A stretch of 64,000 bases of DNA, from contig NSIV01000006.1 of NCBI GenBank assembly GCA_002633085.1, forward strand, positions 120,343 to 184,342, written 5' to 3'. The translations under genes and the position numbers were made by a program. Under the pieces are notes generated by a model. It was not told where the DNA came from, did not search any database, and saw only the letters and a list, made by a program, of their open reading frames with translations. This DNA is from Curvibacter sp. PD_MW3 (GTDB lineage: Bacteria; Pseudomonadota; Gammaproteobacteria; Burkholderiales; Burkholderiaceae_C). The number at the start of each line of letters is the position of its first letter. Position 1 is the stretch's first letter. Shown piece after piece: positions 9,122-18,086 of the stretch.

Positions 9122-10254
9122 GAAGAAACGGAGGAAACAACCTGTTGGTACAGGCCCTCGTATTGTAGGGCGGCACTTTCCCAAGAATGGGCGTGGGCAA
9201 ACACCAGCGCGTGTTCGCGCAGCTGTTGCGCCAATGCCGGCTGCGCCAGCACGGTATTGATCAGGCCAGCCAGGCTGGCCGCGTCACGCGGATCGCGCAG
9301 CAACAGGGCCTGTATGCCATCTTGCAGCCGACGCGAGATGCCGCAGTGCGTCGGACCACTCACCACCACCGGCAGACCGTGCGCCATGGCTTCGAGCACC
9401 ACCATGGCAAAGCTGTCTTCCAGCGTGGGATGGACCAGACAATCAGCTGCACGGTAAGCTGGCACAAGATCATCCAGCGAGCCGAGGAAATACACCCGCC
9501 CCTGCAATCCCAACTGATTCGCCAGCTGGCGATAGCGCGGAATCAGCGCCGGATTGCCGGCCACGGCCAACTGCACCACGAATGGCAGCTTTGCAAGCGC
9601 CTGCAGAACGGTATCGAGCCCCTTGCGCGCGTAGTCGTTGGCGACGAAAAGCAGCAGCGGCGCATCAGGCGGCAGGCCGAGCTGGCGACGGGCGACGGCG
9701 CGTGCCATCGCCTCCGTCTGCACGTGGGTGCCGGGCGTCACCACCGAAAGCAACTTGCGGCTGGCCGGGTAGGCCTGCTCGCACTCGTCTCTGAGAGTCT
9801 CGGAAGTAGCCACCACACGACGTGCCGGCACCGGCTTGAAACGCGCCCCTTCAAGCCAGACGTAGGTCACAAGTCGGGGGCTCAAGACCACCTTCATCCA
9901 GCGCAAGACCCGGCGCATGCCGTGCTGGCCATGCAGCAGGTTGTAGCGCAGGGGACGGACATGGATGGTCTGGATCTGGCCGTGCCAGGTGTTCTCGTGC
10001 GAGTGCACCACATCGAAACCGGTACGCGTACGCCACCAGGTGGCCACGGCAAACAGCAGTTGGTTGATCCAGCGCGGCTTACGGCTCAGGCAAAACACCC
10101 GGTGGTAGGTTACGCCCGGTACCGGTTGATTCGACTCCTGCGCGAACACATGGATCTCGTGGCGCGCCGCCAGCTGCTGCACCAGTGCCACCGAATAACT
10201 TTCGGCCCCGCCGCCAGATTTGGCAAATACCCGACTGATAACGGCAATGCGCAT
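9118..10254 (-). CDS. Glycosyltransferase family 4 (WaaG-like)
   Basis: GT-B enzyme of 378 residues. MRIAVISRVFAKSGGGAESY is a typical N-terminus with a glycine-rich donor/acceptor loop; HSHENTWHGQ resembles the WaaG/RfaG family, which adds glucose to the LPS core heptose; HPTLEDSFAMVVLEAMAHG carries the EX7E motif. It is probably cytoplasmic and membrane-associated. The ATG lies only 3 bases after the rng stop, so the LPS genes follow the RNA-processing genes directly. The WaaG assignment is plausible, not proven. Confidence 0.83.
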   Translation of the reverse strand: MRIAVISRVFAKSGGGAESYSVALVQQLAARHEIHVFAQESNQPVPGVTYHRVFCLSRKPRWINQLLFAVATWWRTRTGFDVVHSHENTWHGQIQTIHVRPLRYNLLHGQHGMRRVLRWMKVVLSPRLVTYVWLEGARFKPVPARRVVATSETLRDECEQAYPASRKLLSVVTPGTHVQTEAMARAVARRQLGLPPDAPLLLFVANDYARKGLDTVLQALAKLPFVVQLAVAGNPALIPRYRQLANQLGLQGRVYFLGSLDDLVPAYRAADCLVHPTLEDSFAMVVLEAMAHGLPVVVSGPTHCGISRRLQDGIQALLLRDPRDAASLAGLINTVLAQPALAQQLREHALVFAHAHSWESAALQYEGLYQQVVSSVSS

Positions 10255-10257
10255 GTC

Positions 10258-11733
10258 TCAGAGAAGCACGATGTCGTACTGTTCCTGCCCCATGGCCGTC
10301 TCGCTCTGCAACGAAACGGGCTTGCCGATGAATTCACTCAAACCTGCCAGATGTTGGCTTTCCTCGTCCAGCAGTAGTTCGATCACCTTAGGTGCCGCCA
10401 CAACACGGAACTCGCGCGGATTGAACTGACGTGCTTCCCGCAGGATCTCGCGCAGGATGTCATAGGCGACGCTGCGCGCCGTCTTGACGATGCCTTTGCC
10501 TTCACAGGTCGGACAGGGCTCGCACAGCATGTGCGCCAAAGACTCGCGCGTACGTTTACGCGTCATCTCCAGCAGGCCGAGCTGGGAAAAACCCCCAACC
10601 ATGGTCTTGACGCGATCCCGCGCCAGCTGCTTGCAGAACTCGGCCAACACGGCATCGCGATGGTCTTCACGCGCCATGTCGATGAAGTCGACGATGACGA
10701 TGCCGCCCAGGTTGCGCAGACGCAACTGCCGGGCAATGGCTTGCGCCGCCTCCAGATTGGTCTTGAAAATGGTGTCGTCGAAATTGCGGGCACCGACGAA
10801 ACCGCCGGTATTGACGTCAACCGTCGTCAGCGCCTCGGTCTGGTCAACGATCAGGTACCCGCCTGACTTGAGATCGACACGACGCCCCAGGGCTTTGGCG
10901 ATCTCCTCGTCAATCGAGAACAGGTCGAAAATCGGACGCTCGCCCTTGTAGTGCTGCAGTTTCTCGGCAGCCGTCGGCATGAACTCGCGGCCGAAAGCAC
11001 GTAATGCCTCGAACTGCTCCCCCGAGTCGACCCGGATCGATTGCGTCGACTCCCCCACCAGATCGCGCAGCACGCGCTGCAGCAGGTTCAGGTCGAGGTG
11101 CAACAGCGACTTTGGCGCCAGACGCAGGGAGGCCTCCTTGATGCGCGCCCAGGTCTTGCGCAGGTAGGCAATATCGTCGGCCAGTTCGGCGTCTGAGGCA
11201 TCCTCGCCGTTGGTACGCAGAATGAAGCCACCGCCCTGCTCGCCGACCAATGTCTGCAATCGCGTACGCAGTTCATCGCGCTGCTCCAGAGGGATCTTCT
11301 GCGACACCCCCACGTGGTCATCCTGCGGCAGAAACACCAGCAGGCGCCCGGCAATGCTGATCTGGGTCGACAGACGAGCCCCTTTGGTGCCAATCGGATC
11401 CTTGATCACCTGCACCATCAGCGCCTGGCCCTCAAACACCTGCTTCTCGATCGGGATCTGCGGCTGAGCCGCACGTGAGGCACTCAGCGACTCGCCTTCA
11501 GCCGGCGGATGCCAGACGTCAGCGACGTGCAGGAAAGCTGCGCGCTCCAGACCGATGTCAATGAAGGCCGATTGCATGCCCGGCAGCACCCGCGCCACTT
11601 TGCCGAGATAGATATTGCCGACCAGCCCGCGTTCGTAGGTGCGCTCGACGTGCAGTTCCTGCACGGCACCGTTTTCCACCACCGCAACGCGCGTTTCCTG
11701 CGGCGACCAGTTGATCAGGATGTCTTCTTGCAT
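10258..11733 (-). CDS. rng: Ribonuclease G
   Basis: Endoribonuclease of the RNase E/G family (16S rRNA 5' end maturation, mRNA decay), 491 residues, close to the 489 of the E. coli enzyme. The N-terminal S1 region (GLVGNIYLGKVARVLPGMQSAF hallmark, split here as GNIYLGKV and PGMQSAFIDIG) is followed by the catalytic segment with DVNTGGFVG and IVDFIDMAREDHR, and by the zinc-link CPTC near the C-terminus. There is no long RNase E-type scaffold tail. The ATG at 11733 is used; an upstream in-frame GTG at 11742 lies inside an intergenic repeat. Confidence 0.93.
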   Translation of the reverse strand: MQEDILINWSPQETRVAVVENGAVQELHVERTYERGLVGNIYLGKVARVLPGMQSAFIDIGLERAAFLHVADVWHPPAEGESLSASRAAQPQIPIEKQVFEGQALMVQVIKDPIGTKGARLSTQISIAGRLLVFLPQDDHVGVSQKIPLEQRDELRTRLQTLVGEQGGGFILRTNGEDASDAELADDIAYLRKTWARIKEASLRLAPKSLLHLDLNLLQRVLRDLVGESTQSIRVDSGEQFEALRAFGREFMPTAAEKLQHYKGERPIFDLFSIDEEIAKALGRRVDLKSGGYLIVDQTEALTTVDVNTGGFVGARNFDDTIFKTNLEAAQAIARQLRLRNLGGIVIVDFIDMAREDHRDAVLAEFCKQLARDRVKTMVGGFSQLGLLEMTRKRTRESLAHMLCEPCPTCEGKGIVKTARSVAYDILREILREARQFNPREFRVVAAPKVIELLLDEESQHLAGLSEFIGKPVSLQSETAMGQEQYDIVLL

Positions 11734-11736
11734 GTT

Positions 11737-11834
11737 AGGCACACCCCCAGGCTGCGCGCACTTCGTGTCGCTGCGCCCTCCCCCTTGCAGGGGGCGACAC
11801 CAGCGGCCCGGCTGAGCCGGTTCCGCGGTGCCCC
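11737..11834 (-). repeat. Comamonadaceae-type structured intergenic repeat, copy A
   Basis: About 98 bases between maf and rng, read on the minus strand. It contains a small hairpin (CCGGC/GCCGG arms), a CCCCC-TGCA-AGGGGG palindrome and the conserved block CGACACGAAGTGCGCGCAGC, followed by CTGGGGGTG and GCCT. It matches the copies near 17.2 kb and 47.2 kb; a 36-base stretch is identical between A and the 47-kb copy. Its GCCT end sits 3 bases from the rng ATG, so it forms most of the rng leader. Bases 11835-11894 show nothing further. Confidence 0.85.
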
Positions 11835-11894
11835 GCGGTTGACGAAGCTCTCATCCAGAAGTCTGAGCTGATGGGCCACATGGTTGAAGCTGAA

Positions 11895-12497
11895 TTAGAT
11901 TTTGAATCCGAAGGAACTTAGCAATTGTGCCGTCTCGTAGACCGGCAAACCCATGATGCCAGAGTAGCTGCCCGCGATATGAGAAATGTAGGTTGCCGCC
12001 CGGCCCTGTACCGCATAGGCACCGGCCTTCCCCATCGGCTCGCCACTGACCACATAACGGCTTATCTGCTGCCGGCTCATGTCGGCAAAGGTCACGCGCG
12101 ACACGCTCAATGCGCGCTCACATCGCCGCGCTGTGCCCACGGCCACGGCGGTCAGCACGCGGTGGGTGCGCCCGGCCAGTTGACCCAGCATGCGGGCGGC
12201 ATCACCGGCATCGGCCGGTTTGCCGAAGATGGTGCGTCCCAGCGCCACCGTGGTATCCGAACACAGCACCGGTGCCGGCGGCAAGCCGCGACGCCGGAGG
12301 CGGGCCAGCGAGGCGTCCAGCTTGAGCTGCGTGACACGCTGCACATAAGCTGTGGGCGACTCGCCGGGCAGTACGACCTCCAGGCTTTCGGCGTCCTCGT
12401 TCTCATCGGGCAGCAGCAACTCATGGCGTACGCCCAACTGCTCCAGCAACTGGCGCCGGCGTGGACTTTGAGATGCGAGGTAGATGAAATCAGGCAT
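11895..12497 (-). CDS. Maf-like nucleoside triphosphate pyrophosphatase (YhdE type)
   Basis: Protein of 200 residues with the Maf hallmark [15 protein letters not shown] at the N-terminus, CSDTTVALG (catalytic Asp), a GKP-containing segment and the C-terminal [14 protein letters not shown] block. The last resembles the YhdE group, which hydrolyses dTTP/UTP and modified pyrimidine nucleotides, rather than the YceF group. It is probably cytoplasmic, acting in nucleotide-pool cleaning and linked to cell-division arrest. It lies 14 bases after rlmH, a common pairing in betaproteobacteria. Confidence 0.9.
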   Translation of the reverse strand: MPDFIYLASQSPRRRQLLEQLGVRHELLLPDENEDAESLEVVLPGESPTAYVQRVTQLKLDASLARLRRRGLPPAPVLCSDTTVALGRTIFGKPADAGDAARMLGQLAGRTHRVLTAVAVGTARRCERALSVSRVTFADMSRQQISRYVVSGEPMGKAGAYAVQGRAATYISHIAGSYSGIMGLPVYETAQLLSSFGFKI

Positions 12498-12511
12498 GCG
12501 TCAGACCGTGT

Positions 12512-12979
12512 TCACTCGCGGTGGTAAGGGTGGTTGGCATTGATCGACCAGGCGCGGTAAAGCTGCTCGACCAGTAGCACACGCACCATGGCATGCGGCA
12601 GGGTCAGGTCGGACAAGCGAATGCGCTCGTGCGCCGCCTGGCGAAACGCGGGATCGAGACCGTCCGGCCCGCCGATGACCAGCGCCACATCGTCGCCTTC
12701 TAGCTGCCAACTCTTGAGCTTGGACGCCAGCGCCACGGTGGTCAGAGCCGTGCCCCGCTCGTCCAGTGCGACGATGCGGGTTCCCTTGGGAATGGCGGCT
12801 TCGATGCGGGTACGCTCAGCCGCGTAGAGTTGCTCCAGCGTCTTGGAGCCGCGCGGCTCGGTCTTGACCGCCTTCAGCTCCACCCGCAACTCCGGCGGGA
12901 AGCGCTTGGCATAGTCATCCCACGCCGTTTGGGCCCAATCTGGCACCCGCTGGCCAACGGCCACGATCAGCAGCCTCAT
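12512..12979 (-). CDS. rlmH: 23S rRNA pseudouridine-1915 N3-methyltransferase RlmH
   Basis: SPOUT-class methyltransferase of 155 residues, the usual RlmH length. It methylates pseudouridine 1915 in helix 69 of 23S rRNA on the assembled 70S ribosome. Visible features are the [18 protein letters not shown]-terminus, LDERG, the knot segment [10 protein letters not shown] and the C-terminal [12 protein letters not shown] with HPYHRE. Its location between rsfS and maf is the standard bacterial order. Confidence 0.96.
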   Translation of the reverse strand: MRLLIVAVGQRVPDWAQTAWDDYAKRFPPELRVELKAVKTEPRGSKTLEQLYAAERTRIEAAIPKGTRIVALDERGTALTTVALASKLKSWQLEGDDVALVIGGPDGLDPAFRQAAHERIRLSDLTLPHAMVRVLLVEQLYRAWSINANHPYHRE

Positions 12980-13013
12980 GCAGGCCTCTACGTCCTAACC
13001 CGTGCCTTGGCCA

Positions 13014-13682
13014 TCAGGCCTTGCGGGCTACGGTCTTCTTCACCGGAGCCTTGGTGCCAGAGATCTTGGTGCTTTTCTTGGCCGGTGCTTTGGCCGCCAC
13101 CTTGGCGACGCCAGCAGATTTGCCGGCGCCTGTTTTCCTGGCGGGTGTTTTTGCCGCTGTCTTGGCAGCAGCCTTCTTGGCCGCGGCCTTCTTTTCCTGC
13201 GCCTTGGACGGGAAAACTTCGCTCACGCCCTTCTTGGCCGCGCTCGATCGCTTGAGGGTGGCTGGCTTGGCCTCCGCCGTGGGTTTAGCCGGGGTCTTGG
13301 CAGCCGGCTTGTCAGAACCGAACTTCAGCCGCACCGGCTTGTCACCCCACAGATCTTCCAGATGGTAATACTGGCGGATATTGGGCTGCATGATATGGAC
13401 CACCGCCTGGCCGCAGTCCACGATGATCCACTCACCGTTCTCCTCGCCCTCCATGCGGGGCTTGGCAAAACCCGCGTCACGGACCGCGTCACGCACGCTG
13501 GCGGCCAGCGCCTTGGTCTGGCGGTTGGACGTACCGGAAGCAATCATCACGCGCTCGAACAGCGACGAGAGGTGCTCGGTGTTGAACACCTGGATGTCCT
13601 GGGCTTTCACGTCCTCCAGCCCATCGACGATGGCACGCTGGAGTTTTTGAATGTCTTTTTTGGCAGCGGTTTCGGTAGTCAT
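13014..13682 (-). CDS. rsfS: Ribosomal silencing factor RsfS with long basic tail
   Basis: Binds ribosomal protein uL14 and blocks subunit joining during starvation. Residues 1-121 form the RsfS fold (DIQVFNTEHLSSLFERVMIASG, GEWIIVDCG, VVHIM, YYHLEDLWGD). About 100 further residues follow, rich in Ala, Lys, Pro and Thr, with about 25 lysines in AAKK/PAKK-type repeats that resemble a histone H1-like tail. The ATG at 13682 overlaps the nadD stop as ATGA; a TTG one codon upstream is less likely. The core is certain; the tail's role is unknown. Confidence 0.93.
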   Translation of the reverse strand: MTTETAAKKDIQKLQRAIVDGLEDVKAQDIQVFNTEHLSSLFERVMIASGTSNRQTKALAASVRDAVRDAGFAKPRMEGEENGEWIIVDCGQAVVHIMQPNIRQYYHLEDLWGDKPVRLKFGSDKPAAKTPAKPTAEAKPATLKRSSAAKKGVSEVFPSKAQEKKAAAKKAAAKTAAKTPARKTGAGKSAGVAKVAAKAPAKKSTKISGTKAPVKKTVARKA

Positions 13683-14290
13683 CAAGAGGTCGTGTAAAGG
13701 TGATGGTGTTCAATATAGCGCGCAACGGACTCGCAAACCAGAGGGGTGATGCCCTGCTGGCTGGCCACTCGGGTGCGGATGCCTGTGGCGCTGATGTCCA
13801 TGGCGGGCATGTGCAGCTTGCGAAAGCGCGCCGCCATCTCGGGCGGGGGTACAAATCGGGTCTCTTGGCCCGTCAATCCATCGCGATCAGCTACACAAAT
13901 TATAGCAAGATGAACGATCTCCTGCCAGTCACGCCAACTGGGCAGCACATCGGCCTGGTCTTTGCCCATCACCAGGAACAATTCGGCCTCCGGTTGCTCG
14001 GTATGCAACTCCCGTAACGTATCGAGCGTGTAGGACGGCCCGGCACGCCGGATCTCGCGGTCATCCAGCACCAGCCCGGGTAGCCCGGCAAAGGTCAGTT
14101 CGGCCATCGCCAGACGGTGCTGCGCCGGCGTGAGTTGCCGGCTTTTGTGCCAGGCGTGTCCAGTCGGCAGCACCCGCAACTCGTCAAGTTCAAGTTGTAA
14201 CAGCGCCACCTCAGCCAGCGCCTGGTGCGCCAGATGCGGCGGATCAAAAGCGCCGCCGAAGACACCGAGTCGTTTTGAGGGCGCGTTCAC
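13682..14290 (-). CDS. nadD: Nicotinate-nucleotide adenylyltransferase
   Basis: Adenylates nicotinate mononucleotide in NAD synthesis; cytoplasmic. The nucleotidyltransferase signature [15 protein letters not shown] lies at the N-terminus and ISATGIRTR (the ISSTxxR motif) near the C-terminus. The length of 202 residues fits the family. The start is a GTG at 14290 that overlaps the hemF TGA as GTGA; the open frame continues upstream inside hemF, but there the protein has no NadD similarity. The gene is coupled by overlap to both hemF and rsfS. Confidence 0.94.
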   Translation of the reverse strand: MNAPSKRLGVFGGAFDPPHLAHQALAEVALLQLELDELRVLPTGHAWHKSRQLTPAQHRLAMAELTFAGLPGLVLDDREIRRAGPSYTLDTLRELHTEQPEAELFLVMGKDQADVLPSWRDWQEIVHLAIICVADRDGLTGQETRFVPPPEMAARFRKLHMPAMDISATGIRTRVASQQGITPLVCESVARYIEHHHLYTTS

Positions 14291-15210
14291 ACCCAGTCCC
14301 GCCGCGGTAGGAACTTCGTGTACAGCGCCTCTTCCGGCGAACCCGGCTCCGGCTGCTGCTGATAGGCCCAGCTCACCAGCGGCGGCATGGACAGCAGGAT
14401 GGACTCGGTGCGCCCGCCCGACTGCAGGCCAAAGTGTGTGCCACGGTCCCACACCAGATTGAACTCGACATAACGGCCGCGCCGGTAAAGCTGGAAGGCG
14501 CGCTCGCGCTCGCCGTACGGCAGTTGCTGCCGGCGCTCCACGATGGGCAGGTAGGCCTGCAGGAAGGCGTCGCCCACGGCCCGCGTCATGGCGAAGCTGT
14601 CGTCGAAGCCGAGCTCGGAAAAGTCGTCGAAGAACACGCCGCCGACCCCGCGCTGCTCGTTGCGGTGCTTGAGAAAGAAGTAGTCGTCGCACCAGGCCTT
14701 GAAGCGCAGGTATTTGTCGTCGCCAAAGGGCTGGAGCGCATCACGGCACACCGTGTGGAAATACACCGCATCGTCTTCAAAACCATAGTACGGCGTCAGG
14801 TCCATGCCGCCGCCGAACCAGCAGACCTCCTGCCCGTCTTTGCCCTTGGCCGCCAGCATGCGCACATTCATGTGCACCGTGGGCACGTAGGGGTTGCGTG
14901 GGTGGAACACCAGCGACACACCCATGGCCTCGAACGGCGCGCCGGCCAGCTCCGGCCTGTGTTGTGTTGCGGACGGCGGCAGCTTCGGCCCCCGCACGTG
15001 CGAGAAGCCGCAACCAGCGCGCTCGAACACGCGGCCACCCTCCAGAATCTTGGTCAGACCGCTGCCCTGCAAGGACTCGCCCGGCGCCTTCTCCCAGGCA
15101 TCGGCCAGAAAGGGGCTGCCGTCGATGGCGGCAATGCCGTCGGTGATGCGCAGTTGCAGACCCTGCAGGTAGTCGCGCACGGTGCTGACATGGGATGTGT
15201 TTTGGCTCAT
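14287..15210 (-). CDS. hemF: Oxygen-dependent coproporphyrinogen-III oxidase
   Basis: Aerobic heme-synthesis enzyme that converts coproporphyrinogen III to protoporphyrinogen IX by two oxidative decarboxylations. The 307-residue protein shows the family blocks [41 protein letters not shown] and [20 protein letters not shown]. It is probably cytoplasmic. It lies 2 bases downstream of the acyltransferase gene and overlaps nadD, so it belongs to the purD-to-rng run. Confidence 0.97.
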   Translation of the reverse strand: MSQNTSHVSTVRDYLQGLQLRITDGIAAIDGSPFLADAWEKAPGESLQGSGLTKILEGGRVFERAGCGFSHVRGPKLPPSATQHRPELAGAPFEAMGVSLVFHPRNPYVPTVHMNVRMLAAKGKDGQEVCWFGGGMDLTPYYGFEDDAVYFHTVCRDALQPFGDDKYLRFKAWCDDYFFLKHRNEQRGVGGVFFDDFSELGFDDSFAMTRAVGDAFLQAYLPIVERRQQLPYGERERAFQLYRRGRYVEFNLVWDRGTHFGLQSGGRTESILLSMPPLVSWAYQQQPEPGSPEEALYTKFLPRRDWV

Positions 15211-15212
15211 GG

Positions 15213-15860
15213 TTACTTCACGATGGTTTCAGTGCGCGGCACCGAAGTGTCCAGCAGACGGATCGGCGCCGCATTGTCCGGACGGCAACCGACGGCGCCG
15301 TCGAGACTTGTGGCAATGCGCGCAAAATCGGCCGCCTCATCGCCGCTGAGAATCAGGAACTCCTGCACCGTCACCTCGCGCCGAGGATAGTTGACCTTCA
15401 CCAAGCCCAGCGGCACCCTGGCCTGAACTGCGGTACGGTAGAAGCCGCTTCGCCAGCCCGGGATCCGCTTGCGGGTGCCTTCCGGCGCCAGTGCCAGCCA
15501 GAAATACTCGCCCTGCGCACGCGCGTCCAGCATGCGAGCGGCCGTATCGCCCACCACGCCCTTGGACGACGTGCGCTCCACCGGAATCCCTCCGAGCCAA
15601 CGCAGCCAGCGACCAAACAACGGGATGCGAAAGAGGCTGTCCTTGCCCCAGAAACGCACCGGGATACCCACCGCCCACTTCACGATCACCAGCACCACAA
15701 AATCCCAGTTGCTGGTGTGCGGATAGACCGCCAACACCCCCTGCAGGCCCGGCAAGCCTTCGAAATGGACCGTCCAGCCCATGCGACGCAGCAGCCAGCG
15801 CGCCACGGCGCTACCGGCAAACTGCACCGGGAACGGGCGGGAAAAGTCGCTGTGGGACAT
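15213..15860 (-). CDS. Lysophospholipid acyltransferase family protein
   Basis: Protein of 215 residues with the two glycerolipid acyltransferase motifs: HTSNWD (HX4D catalytic pair) and APEGTRKR. Similarity is to short PlsC-like acyltransferases that act on lysophosphatidate or related acceptors at the inner membrane; several such proteins of unknown acceptor exist in betaproteobacteria. The start codon shares one base with the purD stop, implying translational coupling. The acceptor lipid cannot be inferred. Confidence 0.86.
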   Translation of the reverse strand: MSHSDFSRPFPVQFAGSAVARWLLRRMGWTVHFEGLPGLQGVLAVYPHTSNWDFVVLVIVKWAVGIPVRFWGKDSLFRIPLFGRWLRWLGGIPVERTSSKGVVGDTAARMLDARAQGEYFWLALAPEGTRKRIPGWRSGFYRTAVQARVPLGLVKVNYPRREVTVQEFLILSGDEAADFARIATSLDGAVGCRPDNAAPIRLLDTSVPRTETIVK

Positions 15861-17152
15861 CAGCCCTTGATGGCGCGGTAGCCGATGTCGCCGCGGTACT
15901 GCATACCGTCAAAGTGGATGCCCTTGATCACCTCGTAGGCCCGTTGCTGCGCCTGTTTCACGCTGTCGGCCAGCGCCGTGACGCACAGCACACGGCCGCC
16001 GGAGGTCAGCACCTGGCCATCCTTCATCTCCGTGCCGGCATGAAACACCATGGCGTCGTCGGCGTCCGCCGGCAGGCCCGTGATGACGTCTCCCTTGCGC
16101 GGATTCATCGGGTAACCGTGGGCAGCCATCACCACCCCCAAGGCGCAGCGGCGGTCCCACTCCAGTTCGACCTGATCCAGCCGCCCATGCGGACCCGGTT
16201 CGGTGGCGGCCAGCATCACATCGACCAGATCGCTCTTCAAGCGCATCATGATGGGCTGGGTCTCCGGGTCACCCATGCGGCAATTGAACTCCAGCGTCTT
16301 CGGCGCCCCCTGGGCGTCAATCATCAAGCCGGCATAGAGGAAGCCGGTATACGGAATGCCGTCTTTTTCCATGCCCTTGATGGTGGGCAAAATGATCTCG
16401 CGCATGGCGCGGGCATGCACTTCGGGCGTCACCACCGGTGCCGGCGAATAAGCCCCCATGCCGCCGGTGTTGGGGCCCTGGTCGGCGTCGAGCAGGCGCT
16501 TGTGGTCTTGGCTGGTGGCCAGGGCCGTGACGTTCTTGCCGTCGCACAGCACGATGAAGCTGGCTTCCTCGCCCTGCAAAAACTCCTCGATCACCACACG
16601 TGCACCGCCCTCGTTGTGGCTGACACCGAGCTTGTTGTCCAGCAGCATGAAATCGATCGCCTCGTGCGCCTCGGCCAAACTCATGGCCACCACCACGCCC
16701 TTGCCTGCCGCCAGGCCGTCGGCCTTGACCACGATGGGCGCGCCCATCTTGTCGACATAAGCATGGGCCGCCGCCGGGTCGGAGAACGTGTCGTATTCGG
16801 CCGTCGGAATGGCATGGCGCTTCATGAAGGCCTTGGAGAAGGCCTTGGAGCTCTCCAGCTGGGCCGCAGCCTTGGTCGGACCGAACACGCGCAGACCGTG
16901 GGCACGGAACTCGTCCACCACGCCGGCAGCCAGCGGTGCCTCGGGCCCCACCACCGTCAGACCGATCTTTTCGGCCTGCGCCCAGGCCCGTAATTCCTTG
17001 ACGTCCGTGATCGGCACATTTTGCAGACACGCATCGCGCGCCGTGCCCCCGTTGCCAGGCGCCACATAAACCACCTGCACCTTGGGAGACTGGGCCAGCT
17101 TCCAGGCCAGTGCGTGTTCCCGGCCGCCGCCGCCAATCACGAGTACTTTCAT
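15860..17152 (-). CDS. purD: Phosphoribosylamine--glycine ligase
   Basis: Second step of de novo purine synthesis: ATP-dependent joining of glycine to 5-phosphoribosylamine. The 430-residue ATP-grasp protein has the N-terminal KVLVIGGGGREHALAWKL, a KADGLAAGKGVVVA nucleotide-binding segment, the QDHKRLLDADQGPNTGGMGAY signature (DQGPNTGGMGAYSP region) and EFNCRMGDPETQ for metal binding. It is the first gene of the minus-strand run; the 58 bases upstream to the next repeat should hold its promoter, though no clear -35/-10 pair stands out. Confidence 0.97.
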   Translation of the reverse strand: MKVLVIGGGGREHALAWKLAQSPKVQVVYVAPGNGGTARDACLQNVPITDVKELRAWAQAEKIGLTVVGPEAPLAAGVVDEFRAHGLRVFGPTKAAAQLESSKAFSKAFMKRHAIPTAEYDTFSDPAAAHAYVDKMGAPIVVKADGLAAGKGVVVAMSLAEAHEAIDFMLLDNKLGVSHNEGGARVVIEEFLQGEEASFIVLCDGKNVTALATSQDHKRLLDADQGPNTGGMGAYSPAPVVTPEVHARAMREIILPTIKGMEKDGIPYTGFLYAGLMIDAQGAPKTLEFNCRMGDPETQPIMMRLKSDLVDVMLAATEPGPHGRLDQVELEWDRRCALGVVMAAHGYPMNPRKGDVITGLPADADDAMVFHAGTEMKDGQVLTSGGRVLCVTALADSVKQAQQRAYEVIKGIHFDGMQYRGDIGYRAIKG

Positions 17153-17209
17153 ATCAACCTTTTATTCGCCTTCGCACTGAATCTACGCGTGCAAACATAA
17201 CAAGCCCAA

Positions 17210-17308
17210 GGGGCACCGCGGAACCGGCTTCGCCGGGCCGCTGGTGCCCGCCCCCTGCAAGGGGGGTGGCGAAGCGACACGCAGTGCGCGCAGCCTGGGG
17301 GTGAGCCT
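17210..17308 (+). repeat. Structured intergenic repeat, copy B
   Basis: About 99 bases between yebC and purD, in the plus orientation (opposite to both genes). It has the CCGGC-TTC-GCCGG hairpin, the CCCCCTGCAAGGGGG palindrome, and a block differing at two positions from the 36-base stretch shared by copies A and C. The conserved GCCT end reaches the first base of the yebC TAA stop as read on the plus strand, so on the minus strand the element begins directly after yebC. It could act as a 3' structure for yebC (inference). Confidence 0.85.
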
Positions 17309-18027
17309 TACAGTCCAGCGTTGTGATAGACCTCTTGCACATCATCCAGGTCTTCCAGCGCGTCCAGCAGTTTCTGCATTTTGGCAGCATCATCGCCGCC
17401 GAGTTCGATCGTGTTTTCCGGTCGCATGGTGACCTCGGCCACCTCGGGCTGGAGACCGGCGGCTTCCAGCGCATTCTTCACGGCTTCAAAATCACCTGGC
17501 GCCGTCAGCACCTCGATGGCGCCATCGTCATCGGTCACAACATCCTCGGCACCGGCTTCCAGCGCGACATCCATCACCTTGTCCTCAGATGTCCCTGGCG
17601 CAAAGATCAACTGGCCGCAGTGCTTGAACTGGAACGCCACCGAGCCTTCGGTGCCCATATTGCCACCGTGCTTGCTGAACGCGTGGCGCACCTCGGCCAC
17701 AGTGCGCACCCGGTTGTCGGTCATGGTGTCGACGATGATGGCCGCGCCACCGATGCCATAGCCTTCGTAGCGGATTTCTTCATAAGTCACGCCTTCGAGG
17801 TTGCCGGTGGCCTTATCGATATTGCGCTTGATGTTGTCGGCCGGCATGTTGGCCGCCTTGGCCTTGTCGATCGCCAGACGCAGGCGCGGGTTCGCATTCG
17901 GATCGCCGCCGCCCTGGCGTGCTGCCACCATGATTTCACGGATGATGCGAGTCCAGATCTTGCCGCGCTTCTCGTCCTGGCGGCCTTTGCGATGCTGAAT
18001 ATTGGCCCATTTACTGTGTCCAGCCAT
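17308..18027 (-). CDS. yebC: YebC/PmpR-TACO1 family protein
   Basis: Protein of 239 residues with the family N-terminus [18 protein letters not shown], the [13 protein letters not shown] block and the [23 protein letters not shown] motif. Members were annotated as DNA-binding regulators and have since been linked to relief of ribosome stalling, so its exact role here is open. The 59-base gap to the divergent herA-like gene should contain promoters in both directions; AAGGAAT lies before the ATG as ribosome binding site. Confidence 0.95.
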   Translation of the reverse strand: MAGHSKWANIQHRKGRQDEKRGKIWTRIIREIMVAARQGGGDPNANPRLRLAIDKAKAANMPADNIKRNIDKATGNLEGVTYEEIRYEGYGIGGAAIIVDTMTDNRVRTVAEVRHAFSKHGGNMGTEGSVAFQFKHCGQLIFAPGTSEDKVMDVALEAGAEDVVTDDDGAIEVLTAPGDFEAVKNALEAAGLQPEVAEVTMRPENTIELGGDDAAKMQKLLDALEDLDDVQEVYHNAGL

Positions 18028-18086
18028 GGGGATTCCTTAAAAGTTCGTTACGCTATGGGGAGTGAATTGTACTTTTTGGGAATGCC

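Noticed and set aside
11733..11742. GTG at 11742 as the rng start
   Set aside because: It lies in the intergenic repeat and adds only three residues; the ATG at 11733 gives a standard RNase G N-terminus.
15491..16993. 500-residue plus-strand frame opposite purD and the acyltransferase
   Set aside because: Antisense shadow; no domains, and purD motifs are intact on the other strand.
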